A program made the position numbers and the translations under genes. This document shows, in pieces, positions 1-6,174 of a stretch of DNA of 10,163 nucleotides. Positions within the stretch are counted from its first letter, which is position 1. Every line of letters begins with the position of its first letter. The notes below the pieces were generated by a model that saw only the letters and a list, made by a program, of their open reading frames with translations, ran no database searches and had not been told where the DNA came from. The stretch is from Gallicola sp. (GTDB lineage: Bacteria > Bacillota > Clostridia > Tissierellales > Peptoniphilaceae), in NCBI GenBank assembly GCA_012798975.1, contig JAAZME010000138.1, forward strand, positions 1 through 10,163, in the 5' to 3' direction.

Positions 1-488
1 ACTCTTTTTAATATTTCTTCCTCTATCTGTGAAATAGGAATACCAAGCCTTGATCCTTTCGCACAAGGGTCATAGATCGCAGGGCCTTCTTGGGTGGAAA
101 ACTCGGGATTGATTCGGATTCCAAAGCTTTTGCCTGCTTTCTTTGTTTCTTCTTCGAATTTTTCCAGCTGAGATAAGGAATTGAAAATAATATGGTCGGA
201 ATATTTTAAAATATCTGAAAATTCCTCTTCTTGAAAGGCTGGAGAAAAGGTATGGTTTTCTTTTCCCATTTCTTCATCGCCAAGTCTTGCTTCAAACAAT
301 CCGCTGGAAGCAGTTCCGGAGAGATATTCGCCGACAAGAGGATAGAGACTATACATAGAAAAAGCCTTTTGTGCCAGAAGAATATGGCAGCCGGTGGTGT
401 CCATAATTTCTTTTAATATTTCTAAATTTTTACGCAGCAAAGACTCCTCTACTATATAGCAGGGAGTCTTTCTTTTAGTTGTTTTCAT
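1..488 (-). CDS. nspC: Carboxynorspermidine/carboxyspermidine decarboxylase, N-terminal part (runs off the window)
   Basis: Translation from the ATG at 488 gives about 162 residues in frame without a stop to the left edge; the family is usually about 375-400 residues, so less than half is present. It opens MKTTKRKTPCYIVEESLL, followed by GCHILLAQKAF (residues 33-43), the alanine-racemase-fold (fold type III) PLP-enzyme pattern in which Lys41 should bind PLP. SGTASSGLFEARLG and RINPEF follow, also typical of NspC. The enzyme decarboxylates carboxynorspermidine or carboxyspermidine to norspermidine or spermidine in the cytoplasm. Its start overlaps the upstream dehydrogenase stop by one base (TAATG), implying translational coupling; those two enzymes act consecutively. 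Family assignment is firm from the visible sequence. Substrate preference cannot be read from this fragment. Confidence 0.93.
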   Translation of the reverse strand, partial: MKTTKRKTPCYIVEESLLRKNLEILKEIMDTTGCHILLAQKAFSMYSLYPLVGEYLSGTASSGLFEARLGDEEMGKENHTFSPAFQEEEFSDILKYSDHIIFNSLSQLEKFEEETKKAGKSFGIRINPEFSTQEGPAIYDPCAKGSRLGIPISQIEEEILKR

Positions 489-1690
489 TAATCCACTAGC
501 TCCGGATTTTCTTCTATCTGCCATGGAAGTCCCCATTTGTTTAGTGCGTCCATAAAAGGATCCGGATCGAATTCTTCTACGGTATAGACTCCGGGACTTT
601 CCCATTGTCCATTCATCACAAGCATCGTTCCGATCATAGCCGGAACTCCTGTTGTGTAGGATACTGCTTGAGATCCTACTTCCGCATAAGCTTCTTGATG
701 ATCGCAGACATTATAAATATAAAGAGTTTTTTCTTCACCGTCTTTTACCCCCTGAAAGATACATCCGATATTTGTTTTGCCAACAGTTCTCGGTCCTAAA
801 GAAGAAGGATCTGGAAGTACAGCTGTCAAAAATTGAAGCGGAATAATTTCTTTTCCTTCAAACATAATCGGTTCGATGGAAGTCATCCCTACATTTTCTA
901 AACATTTTAAATGTGTTAAATAGCTTTCTCCAAAGGTCATAAAGAAACGGATTCTCTTAATTCCCGGCACATGAATACCTAGAGATTCCAACTCTTCATG
1001 ATGAAGGAGATACATATCTTTTTCTCCTATTTCAGGGAAATTATATTTTCTTTTGATTTCTAAAGGTTCTGTTTCTACCCATTCTCCATTTTCCCAGTAA
1101 GAACCCTTCGCAGAGACTTCTCGGATATTGATTTCAGGATTGAAATTTGTAGCAAAAGGATAACCGTGGTCGCCTGCGTTGCAGTCTAATATATCAATAT
1201 AATGTATTTCATCAAAATAATGTTTTAAAGCATAAGCTGTAAATACAGAAGTAACCCCCGGATCAAATCCGCTTCCTAACAGTCCTGTTATACCAGCTTT
1301 TTTATAGCGGTCCATATAATCCCATTGCCATTTATATTCGAATTTTGCTGTATCTTCCGGCTCATAGTTTGCCGTATCGATATAGTGGGTTTTTGTTTCC
1401 AGACAAGCGTCCATTATCGTCAAGTCTTGATACGGAAGAGCAAGGTTAAGAACCGCCTCCGGTTTTACTTTCTCGATAAGAGAAACAAGCTCCTCTACAT
1501 TGTCTGCATCAACCTCTTCTGTAGTAATAACAGTTTTTGTTTTTCCTTCAAGCTTTTCTTTAATTGCATCCGCTTTCGCCTTTGTTCTTGTGGCTATACA
1601 TACTTCTGTGAAAAACTCGTCATTTTGACAGATTTTATGAATTGCTACGCTAGCTACTCCGCCGGCGCCGATTACTAATACTTTTCCCAT
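488..1690 (-). CDS. Carboxynorspermidine/carboxyspermidine dehydrogenase (saccharopine dehydrogenase family)
   Basis: The protein has 400 residues and begins with a Rossmann dinucleotide motif, VLVIGAGGVASVAIHKI (residues 4-20), followed by the saccharopine-dehydrogenase-like body, including LLGSGFDPGVTSVF. Length agrees with characterised family members (about 400). Known family members reductively condense aspartate semialdehyde with putrescine or 1,3-diaminopropane, using NADPH, to form carboxyspermidine or carboxynorspermidine. Immediate coupling to nspC supports this role over a lysine-pathway saccharopine dehydrogenase. The stop of upstream speB is followed after 10 bases by this ATG, and the ribosome site AAGGAG overlaps that speB stop. 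A relative acting on agmatine (carboxyaminopropylagmatine dehydrogenase) is an alternative that sequence alone cannot exclude, because agmatine should be made by the same operon. Confidence 0.9.
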   Translation of the reverse strand: MGKVLVIGAGGVASVAIHKICQNDEFFTEVCIATRTKAKADAIKEKLEGKTKTVITTEEVDADNVEELVSLIEKVKPEAVLNLALPYQDLTIMDACLETKTHYIDTANYEPEDTAKFEYKWQWDYMDRYKKAGITGLLGSGFDPGVTSVFTAYALKHYFDEIHYIDILDCNAGDHGYPFATNFNPEINIREVSAKGSYWENGEWVETEPLEIKRKYNFPEIGEKDMYLLHHEELESLGIHVPGIKRIRFFMTFGESYLTHLKCLENVGMTSIEPIMFEGKEIIPLQFLTAVLPDPSSLGPRTVGKTNIGCIFQGVKDGEEKTLYIYNVCDHQEAYAEVGSQAVSYTTGVPAMIGTMLVMNGQWESPGVYTVEEFDPDPFMDALNKWGLPWQIEENPELVD

Positions 1691-1700
1691 ATTTCACTCC

Positions 1701-2552
1701 TTAACGACTTATGCTTAATATTATTTCTCTTAATAGTTTCCCTGCCACCATTGTGGACATATCGGAAGGGTCGATGGCAGGAGCTAATTCTACCATATCG
1801 CATCCTACTAGATTTGATCTTCCGGTCACTTCCCGCACTTCTCTTAAAAGTTCCACATATCCTACTCCCCCTGCTTCCGGAGTTCCTGTTCCCGGCAGTA
1901 CAGAAGGATCTAGTATATCCAAGTCAATCGTCAAATAGATCGGATATCCACGGAGGTTCTCTACAATTTCGATTAAATCTTGGAAATTAAATAGTTTTAA
2001 TTCAGTGTGTCCCTTAGACCACTCGAATTCTTCTCTGTCTCCTGAGCGGATTCCAAACTGGTATATTCGCCCATCTCCCAGCAGATCCCAACATCTTCTC
2101 ATTACAGAAGCGTGAGACAGTTTTACTCCTAGATACTCATCTCTTAAATCCGCATGGGCATCGAAATGGATAATGTGAAGATCAGGATGTTTTTTCGCTA
2201 AAGCACGTACGGCTCCCAGACTTACTAAATGTTCTCCCCCAAGGAGAAACGGAAACTTGTCATCAGCAATAATTTTTGTTATTGTATCTTCTATTTTTCG
2301 AAGGGTCTTCTCCGTATCTCCGATCGGAAGTTCTATATCCCCTGCATCGAAGATATTTTCTTCTGTCAAATCTCTATGAAGTCCTGGACTATATGTTTCC
2401 AGCCCTTCAGACAAACATCGCATCGCTTTCGGACCGAATCTTGCTCCTGGTCTAAAGGAAGTTGTAGAATCGAAGGGTGCTCCTACAATGACAATATCGG
2501 CTTCTTCGTAGGGTTTATCGCATCCGATAAACTTTTCATTATTATTCAACAT
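1701..2552 (-). CDS. speB: Agmatinase-family ureohydrolase
   Basis: The protein has 283 residues, close to the 290 of Bacillus SpeB. The binuclear manganese site of the arginase/agmatinase family looks complete: GGEH with His108, DAHADL with Asp131, His133 and Asp135, and TIDLDILDP with Asp210 and Asp212. Agmatinase splits agmatine into putrescine and urea. It follows arginine decarboxylase and aminopropyltransferase genes and overlaps the end of speE by 11 bases. The GAGGAG ribosome site lies inside speE, about 10 bases before the ATG, so translation is probably coupled. Some SpeB homologs instead hydrolyse N1-aminopropylagmatine to spermidine; with speE and an aspartate-semialdehyde pathway in the same operon that substrate is a real alternative. 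The family is certain, the exact substrate is not. Confidence 0.93.
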   Translation of the reverse strand: MLNNNEKFIGCDKPYEEADIVIVGAPFDSTTSFRPGARFGPKAMRCLSEGLETYSPGLHRDLTEENIFDAGDIELPIGDTEKTLRKIEDTITKIIADDKFPFLLGGEHLVSLGAVRALAKKHPDLHIIHFDAHADLRDEYLGVKLSHASVMRRCWDLLGDGRIYQFGIRSGDREEFEWSKGHTELKLFNFQDLIEIVENLRGYPIYLTIDLDILDPSVLPGTGTPEAGGVGYVELLREVREVTGRSNLVGCDMVELAPAIDPSDMSTMVAGKLLREIILSISR

Positions 2553-3393
2553 CTTTCATAATCTCCTCTACATACTTTGGCAGATAAAAAGCTCCGAGGT
2601 GAAGCTTTGTGGTGTAATATTTCGTCTCTAATTTTCTTTCATTCCATCGTTCTTCTTTTAGATCCTTTAATGGATGGTACGTTTTCGAAGCAAACCCAAA
2701 CAGCCAGTGCCCGGATGGATACGTCGGTATGTGGGCTTGATAGATTCTCGCTATAGGGAAACTGTCTACAATCCGTTTATGAGCTCTTTTACAGGCTAAG
2801 GCGTCCTGAGGATAGAAAGGGCTTTCATGCTGATTTACCATAATACCGTCTTCTTTTAAGGCTTTATAGGAATTGCCGTAAAACTCTTTTGTAAAAAGAC
2901 TTTCTCCCGGTCCGAAAGGATCCGTAGAGTCTACTATAATGAGATCATAGTAATCTTCCTTTCTTCTTGTAAAGCGCAGTCCGTCTTCATAATAGATATG
3001 AACTCGAGGATCCTCCATTTTTAAGCTTGTCTGGGGAATATATTTTTTGCATACTTCTACTACCATCGGATCTATTTCTACTAAATCTATCCGTTCTATA
3101 TTCTTATACCCTGATAACTCTCGGATAACTCCCCCATCCCCAGCCCCGATTACTAATACCTTTTTTACATCGGGATGAACGGCCATAGGAACATGTACCA
3201 TCATTTCGTGATAAATAAATTCATCTTTTTCTGTAAACATTAAAAACCCGTCTAATACAAGAACTTTCCCTAAATCATAGGATTCGAAAACGTCGATTCT
3301 TTGAAAATCGCTTTGGCCTGAGTATAGCTGTTTGTCAATTCGAATCGATAATTTTACATTGTCTGTATGCATCTCAGAAAACCATAAATCCAT
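2542..3393 (-). CDS. speE: Polyamine aminopropyltransferase (spermidine synthase)
   Basis: The 283-residue protein matches the SpeE fold: DLWFSE at the N-terminus, the decarboxylated-SAM site VIGAGDGGVIRE (residues 81-92), the acidic EID near 106-108, the catalytic segment VDSTDPFGPGESLF with Asp155 and Asp158, and IPTYPSGHW at 222-230. It transfers an aminopropyl group from decarboxylated SAM, made by SpeD, to putrescine. I chose the ATG at 3393, because GAAGGGAG lies 8 bases upstream and MDLWFSE aligns with known N-termini; a GTG nine bases earlier sits almost on the ribosome site. The start lies 20 bases inside the end of speA. The acceptor-site segment reads NQHESPF, and acceptor choice (putrescine, agmatine or another amine) cannot be settled here. 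Confidence 0.95.
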   Translation of the reverse strand: MDLWFSEMHTDNVKLSIRIDKQLYSGQSDFQRIDVFESYDLGKVLVLDGFLMFTEKDEFIYHEMMVHVPMAVHPDVKKVLVIGAGDGGVIRELSGYKNIERIDLVEIDPMVVEVCKKYIPQTSLKMEDPRVHIYYEDGLRFTRRKEDYYDLIIVDSTDPFGPGESLFTKEFYGNSYKALKEDGIMVNQHESPFYPQDALACKRAHKRIVDSFPIARIYQAHIPTYPSGHWLFGFASKTYHPLKDLKEERWNERKLETKYYTTKLHLGAFYLPKYVEEIMKDVE

Positions 3394-4843
3394 CTTTATC
3401 ACTCCCTTCTAGCACATTCAGTCTTTCAATATTGATATCTTCCGGTCCCGTTATTTGAGATCCTTTTTCTTTTGCATATTTTATATAATCGAGTATCTCT
3501 CGTGTGATAACTTCACCAGGGGCTAAAATCGGAATACCTGGAGGATAGCACATAACGAACTCGCTGCAGATTCTGCCTTCCGTTTCTTCGATAGGCAGAG
3601 AAATCTTTGGAGCATAGAAGGCGAACTGAGGTGTTTTTAAAACTGTTGGCTCTACATTCTCATGATAGTGGTGAATCTCTTCTTTTTTCGAAAAATTCCT
3701 TTTCACTTCTGCTAAGGCAGCCACCAGCCGTTCCACATCTCGATTCCGGTCGCCTATGGCGATATAAGCTAAAATATTTCCCATATCTCCGAACTCGATT
3801 TGGATGTCGTATTCATCTCTTAAAAGATCATAGACCTCGATGCCTGTCAGTCCGATACCCTTGGTATTAATCGTCAGCTTCGTCTGATCGTAATCGTAGA
3901 TGCTGGAGCCGTTTATAAGTTCATTTGAAAAGGCATAATATCCTCCGATATGGGCTATCTCTTCTCTGGCATAGTCTGCAAGTTCTTTCACTTTCTGAAA
4001 GGCTCTCTTTCCGTTCAAGGCCAAATTTTTTCTAGACAGATCCAGACTGGATAAAAGAAGATAAGAGGCGCTTGTCGTTTGTGTAAGGTTTATAATCTGA
4101 TGAATAAATCCAGAGCTTATGGTGTTTTTCGCTAACAAAAATGCAGACTGGGTAAGACTTCCTCCCGACTTATGCATACTGACAGCTGCCATATCGCAGC
4201 CTGCTTCCATGGCGCTTATAGGAAGATTTTCACCGAAATAAAAATGAGTCCCATGTGCTTCGTCGGCTAAGCAGTACATACCGTTTTTATGGGCAAGCTC
4301 TACAATCCCTTTTAGATCCGAACAAATTCCATAATAAGTCGGATTATTTACAAGAACCGCTACTGCATCGGGGTGAGCTTCTATCGCTCTTTCTATTTGT
4401 TCTACTTTCATACCCAATGCAATTCCTAATCTCTCATCGATATCCGTATTAATATAAACAGGTCTTGCTCCGCAGAGAACAAGAGCATTGATAACACTTC
4501 TGTGGACGTTTCTTGGAAGAATTATCTTGTCGCCGCTTTTGCATACTGTAAAGATCATACTCTGAATTGCTGAAGTGCCTCCCCCAACCATAAAATAAGC
4601 ATGGTCTGCTCCGAAAGCTTCTGCTGCAAGCTCCGCTCCTTCTTTTATGACGGAAACAGGATGGCAGAGATTATCCAGCTGCTTCATAGAATTGACATCT
4701 ATAGATACACATCGTTCTCCCAGTAAGTTTTTTAAGGCTTGGTTTCCCCGGCCTCGTTTATGCCCCGGTACGTCAAAGGGTACAATTCTTTCGTTTCTAA
4801 ATTCTTCTAAAGCTTCGTAAATAGGCGCTCTATTCTGATCCAT
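3374..4843 (-). CDS. speA: Arginine decarboxylase, Orn/Lys/Arg decarboxylase fold type I
   Basis: The 489-residue protein fits the short Bacillus SpeA-type group (about 490 residues), which lacks the N-terminal response-regulator-like wing domain of the large enterobacterial enzymes. Visible motifs are PGHKRGRG (26-33), VGGGTSA (86-92), the PLP-binding aspartate segment ADEAHGTH (193-200) and VSMHKSGGSLTQS, in which Lys225 should form the PLP Schiff base. The C-terminal domain contains YPPGIPILAPGE. The family decarboxylates arginine, lysine or ornithine. Arginine is favoured because an agmatinase-family gene lies two genes downstream. The gene starts 11 bases after speD with a modest AGGA ribosome site formed partly by the speD TAG stop, and it overlaps speE. 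Substrate is inferred from context, not from a diagnostic residue. Confidence 0.92.
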   Translation of the reverse strand: MDQNRAPIYEALEEFRNERIVPFDVPGHKRGRGNQALKNLLGERCVSIDVNSMKQLDNLCHPVSVIKEGAELAAEAFGADHAYFMVGGGTSAIQSMIFTVCKSGDKIILPRNVHRSVINALVLCGARPVYINTDIDERLGIALGMKVEQIERAIEAHPDAVAVLVNNPTYYGICSDLKGIVELAHKNGMYCLADEAHGTHFYFGENLPISAMEAGCDMAAVSMHKSGGSLTQSAFLLAKNTISSGFIHQIINLTQTTSASYLLLSSLDLSRKNLALNGKRAFQKVKELADYAREEIAHIGGYYAFSNELINGSSIYDYDQTKLTINTKGIGLTGIEVYDLLRDEYDIQIEFGDMGNILAYIAIGDRNRDVERLVAALAEVKRNFSKKEEIHHYHENVEPTVLKTPQFAFYAPKISLPIEETEGRICSEFVMCYPPGIPILAPGEVITREILDYIKYAKEKGSQITGPEDINIERLNVLEGSDKDGFMVF

Positions 4844-4854
4844 ATCATCACATC

Positions 4855-5601
4855 CTAGTATAAGTTTTTGCCGTGAAAGATCTCCATCATCTCTTGGCGG
4901 ATACTTTCTGTAATCTCTTCTTTTTCTTCCTCATCCAGCTCTTCTTCCAAGTGAAACAGATAATCTTCTAATATAATTTCCTTTAGCTTCATCTTCGTAT
5001 GGAAAAGATTCGCTTGATCTACATTAATATCATAGACCTCATAGCGGTTTAAAGTTTCTTCTTCTATATAGTCTTGGATAGAGTCTATAGGGTGATCTAT
5101 AAAGATCTTCTCCCCTTCCAGATTCCTTGTAAATCCTCTTACCCGATAATCCATCGTTATAATATCCGAATCGAAAGAATCGATCAAATAATCTAGAGTG
5201 GATAGAGGAGAAATCTCCCCGCAGGTAGCTACATCGATATCAACTCTAAACGTCGCGATGGAACTATCCGGATGAAACTCGGGATAAGTATGTACCGTAA
5301 CATGGCTTTTATCCAAGTGAGCTAGTATTTCAGAGGTCTTTCTTCTATTTTCCGCGATCAGCACAGCTACAGAGGCTCCCTGAGGGTCATAGTCTTGGCT
5401 GGATACATTCAGTATTTCCGCACCGATCATATCGACTATTTTTTTTATAATCGCAGTAATTCTAGCTGAACTGTATTCCTCATCAATATATTCCACATAC
5501 TGCTGGCGTTGTTTCTCTGTTTTCGCATAACAAATATCGTATATATTAAAACTAAGAGATTTTGTTAAATTGTTAAACCCGTATAATTTTAATTTATCCA
5601 T
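4855..5601 (-). CDS. speD: S-adenosylmethionine decarboxylase proenzyme, E. coli-type (class 1A)
   Basis: The first gene of the polyamine operon encodes 248 residues, nearer the E. coli-type enzyme (about 264) than the short Bacillus/Thermotoga type (about 125). [20 protein letters not shown] is at the N-terminus. The self-cleavage site is [12 protein letters not shown], with Ser99 expected to become the pyruvoyl group. [14 protein letters not shown] contains the likely proton-donor Cys127, and [12 protein letters not shown] follows. It makes decarboxylated SAM for SpeE. I chose the ATG at 5601 because GGAGGAGA lies just upstream (5605-5612) and the N-terminus matches the family. A start at 5691 would add 30 unrelated residues and read through the terminator hairpin. 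Expression is likely controlled by the leader attenuator described separately. Confidence 0.96.
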   Translation of the reverse strand: MDKLKLYGFNNLTKSLSFNIYDICYAKTEKQRQQYVEYIDEEYSSARITAIIKKIVDMIGAEILNVSSQDYDPQGASVAVLIAENRRKTSEILAHLDKSHVTVHTYPEFHPDSSIATFRVDIDVATCGEISPLSTLDYLIDSFDSDIITMDYRVRGFTRNLEGEKIFIDHPIDSIQDYIEEETLNRYEVYDINVDQANLFHTKMKLKEIILEDYLFHLEEELDEEEKEEITESIRQEMMEIFHGKNLY

Positions 5602-5616
5602 AAATCTCCTCCATTT

Positions 5617-5646
5617 AAAAAAGCACAAGAGATCTCTCTCTTGTGC
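5617..5646 (-). terminator. Intrinsic terminator in the speD leader (attenuator)
   Basis: Read on the minus strand, GCACAAGAGA, a GAGA loop and the exact complement TCTCTTGTGC form a perfect 10-bp stem, followed at once by six T residues. It ends only a few bases before the speD ribosome site GGAGGAGA (5605-5612), so it is downstream of the predicted promoter and upstream of the whole operon. That placement is what an attenuator would have. Partial competitor sequences lie upstream: minus-strand TTCTTGT (5683-5677) can pair with ACAAGAG in the 5' arm, and AAGAGAT (5676-5670) with ATCTCTT of the 3' half. These are shorter than the terminator stem, so the antiterminator is tentative. Confidence 0.85.
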
Positions 5647-5722
5647 AGAATTCTTCTTTATCTCGAGAAATCTCTTACAAGAACAGCACACAGCGATCTT
5701 TTATTTAAAACTATTCCTTTAC

Positions 5723-5767
5723 TTAGGGCAAAAGATCCAGCCCCATGGACTTCTCATCTGAAAACAT
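5723..5767 (-). CDS. Candidate 14-residue leader peptide upstream of speD
   Basis: A short ORF in the speD leader encodes MFSDEKSMGLDLLP followed by TAA. AAAAGG lies at 5783-5778, about 10 bases before the ATG, a good ribosome site. The ORF starts roughly 20 bases after the predicted transcription start and ends about 75 bases before the terminator. Its last sense codon is proline directly before the stop, as in the TnaC arrest peptide; polyamine genes elsewhere are also controlled by small upstream ORFs (SpeFL in enterobacteria, the MAGDIS uORF of mammalian AdoMet decarboxylase). There is no sequence similarity to those that I can see. Codons 11-13 contain GATCTTTT, exactly complementary to AAAAGATC at 5702-5695. 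Translation is inferred, and a 15-codon ORF can arise by chance. Confidence 0.5.
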   Translation of the reverse strand: MFSDEKSMGLDLLP

Positions 5768-5794
5768 CTCTGCTTTTCCTTTTATAGCAGCAAT

Positions 5795-5823
5795 ATTATA
5801 TAATAATTTTCTCTAATTGTATA
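5795..5823 (-). promoter_or_regulatory. Promoter of the speD polyamine operon
   Basis: On the minus strand TATACA (5823-5818) and TATAAT (5800-5795) are separated by 17 bases. The -10 is a consensus match and the -35 matches TTGACA at four of six positions. Transcription would begin near 5788-5785, giving a leader of about 190 bases with the small ORF and terminator. Confidence 0.6.
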
Positions 5824-5825
5824 AC

Positions 5826-5862
5826 AGAACTTTTCAAGAACAAAACTTGGGTGAAAGGTTCT
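5826..5862. promoter_or_regulatory. Inverted repeat between divergent promoters, candidate operator
   Basis: AGAACTTTTCA (5826-5836) and TGAAAGGTTCT (5852-5862) are inverted copies with one mismatch in 11 bp, separated by 15 bases. The left arm ends three bases from the speD -35 box and the right arm abuts the -35 box of the divergent plus-strand promoter. This symmetric placement suits a dimeric regulator acting on both transcription units. No regulator gene is in the window and I do not recognise the motif. Confidence 0.45.
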
Positions 5863-5891
5863 TTGTAATAATAACTACCCTTTGTTATGAT
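5863..5891 (+). promoter_or_regulatory. Candidate divergent promoter for the FUSC/ArAE gene
   Basis: TTGTAA (5863-5868) and TATGAT (5886-5891) are spaced by 17 bases. The start would be near 5898, giving a leader of about 275 bases that includes the purine-rich repeat and the foldable segment at 6022-6092. A second possible promoter, TTAACA (6014-6019) and TACTAT (6036-6041) with a 16-base spacer, could give a shorter leader. Confidence 0.45.
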
Positions 5892-5904
5892 ATATAAAAC
5901 GGCT

Positions 5905-5975
5905 GAGAAGAAATGGGAAGTGTGAAAGAGGAGAGCGGGGAGTTAATGAAGCAACATAGAACGTGTTTTTTTATT
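5905..5975 (+). repeat. Dispersed repeat copy 1 (purine-rich tract plus hairpin)
   Basis: A purine-rich run that includes GAGAGCGGGGAGTTAATGAAG is followed by a degenerate hairpin (AAGCAACATA / CGTGTTTTTT). It aligns with copies at 7093-7207 and 9985-10098 and, for the purine part, at 7383-7432 on the minus strand. This copy lies between the divergent promoter and the FUSC gene, so it would be in that gene's 5' leader. It has no GC-rich TAG module. Boundaries are approximate. Confidence 0.65.
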
Positions 5976-6021
5976 TGAAAAAAACAGAATTTACTAATCT
6001 CAAATTGGCTGATTTAACAGC

Positions 6022-6092
6022 TAGATGCCGCATCTTACTATGGCTAGAAAAAGAGACAGAACCCCTATGCGGCTTAGAAAAGCCGACATCTA
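6022..6092 (+). promoter_or_regulatory. Foldable leader segment with alternative stems upstream of the FUSC gene
   Basis: TAGATG (6022-6027) pairs with CATCTA (6087-6092). GCCGCAT (6027-6033) pairs with ATGCGGC (6067-6073). CGGCTT (6070-6075), AGAA loop and AAGCCG (6080-6085) form a perfect 6-bp hairpin. The second and third stems share 6070-6073 and so exclude each other. No T-run follows. I do not recognise a known riboswitch. The first arm is transcribed only from the distal promoter at 5863-5891, since the alternative -10 box at 6036-6041 lies inside the segment. Confidence 0.35.
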
Positions 6093-6174
6093 TCGAATCC
6101 TCAGCTCTAATCGGACTTCCAAGGCATTTCTTTTATATATATTATCTTATTAAATCAGGAGAAGGAGGAAATTC

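Noticed and set aside
1325..1678. 117-codon plus-strand ORF antisense to the dehydrogenase gene
   Set aside because: Antisense shadow of a well-supported gene, Cys/Phe-rich, with no ribosome site or recognisable domain.
3394..3402. GTG start for speE three codons earlier
   Set aside because: It lies directly against the ribosome site, while the ATG at 3393 has an 8-base spacing and matches the family N-terminus.
5602..5691. Thirty extra N-terminal residues on speD
   Set aside because: The extension is unlike the family and passes through the terminator hairpin; the ATG at 5601 has a strong ribosome site.
6022..6092. T-box or known riboswitch in the FUSC leader
   Set aside because: No T-box consensus and no match to riboswitch cores I can recognise; kept only as a foldable segment.
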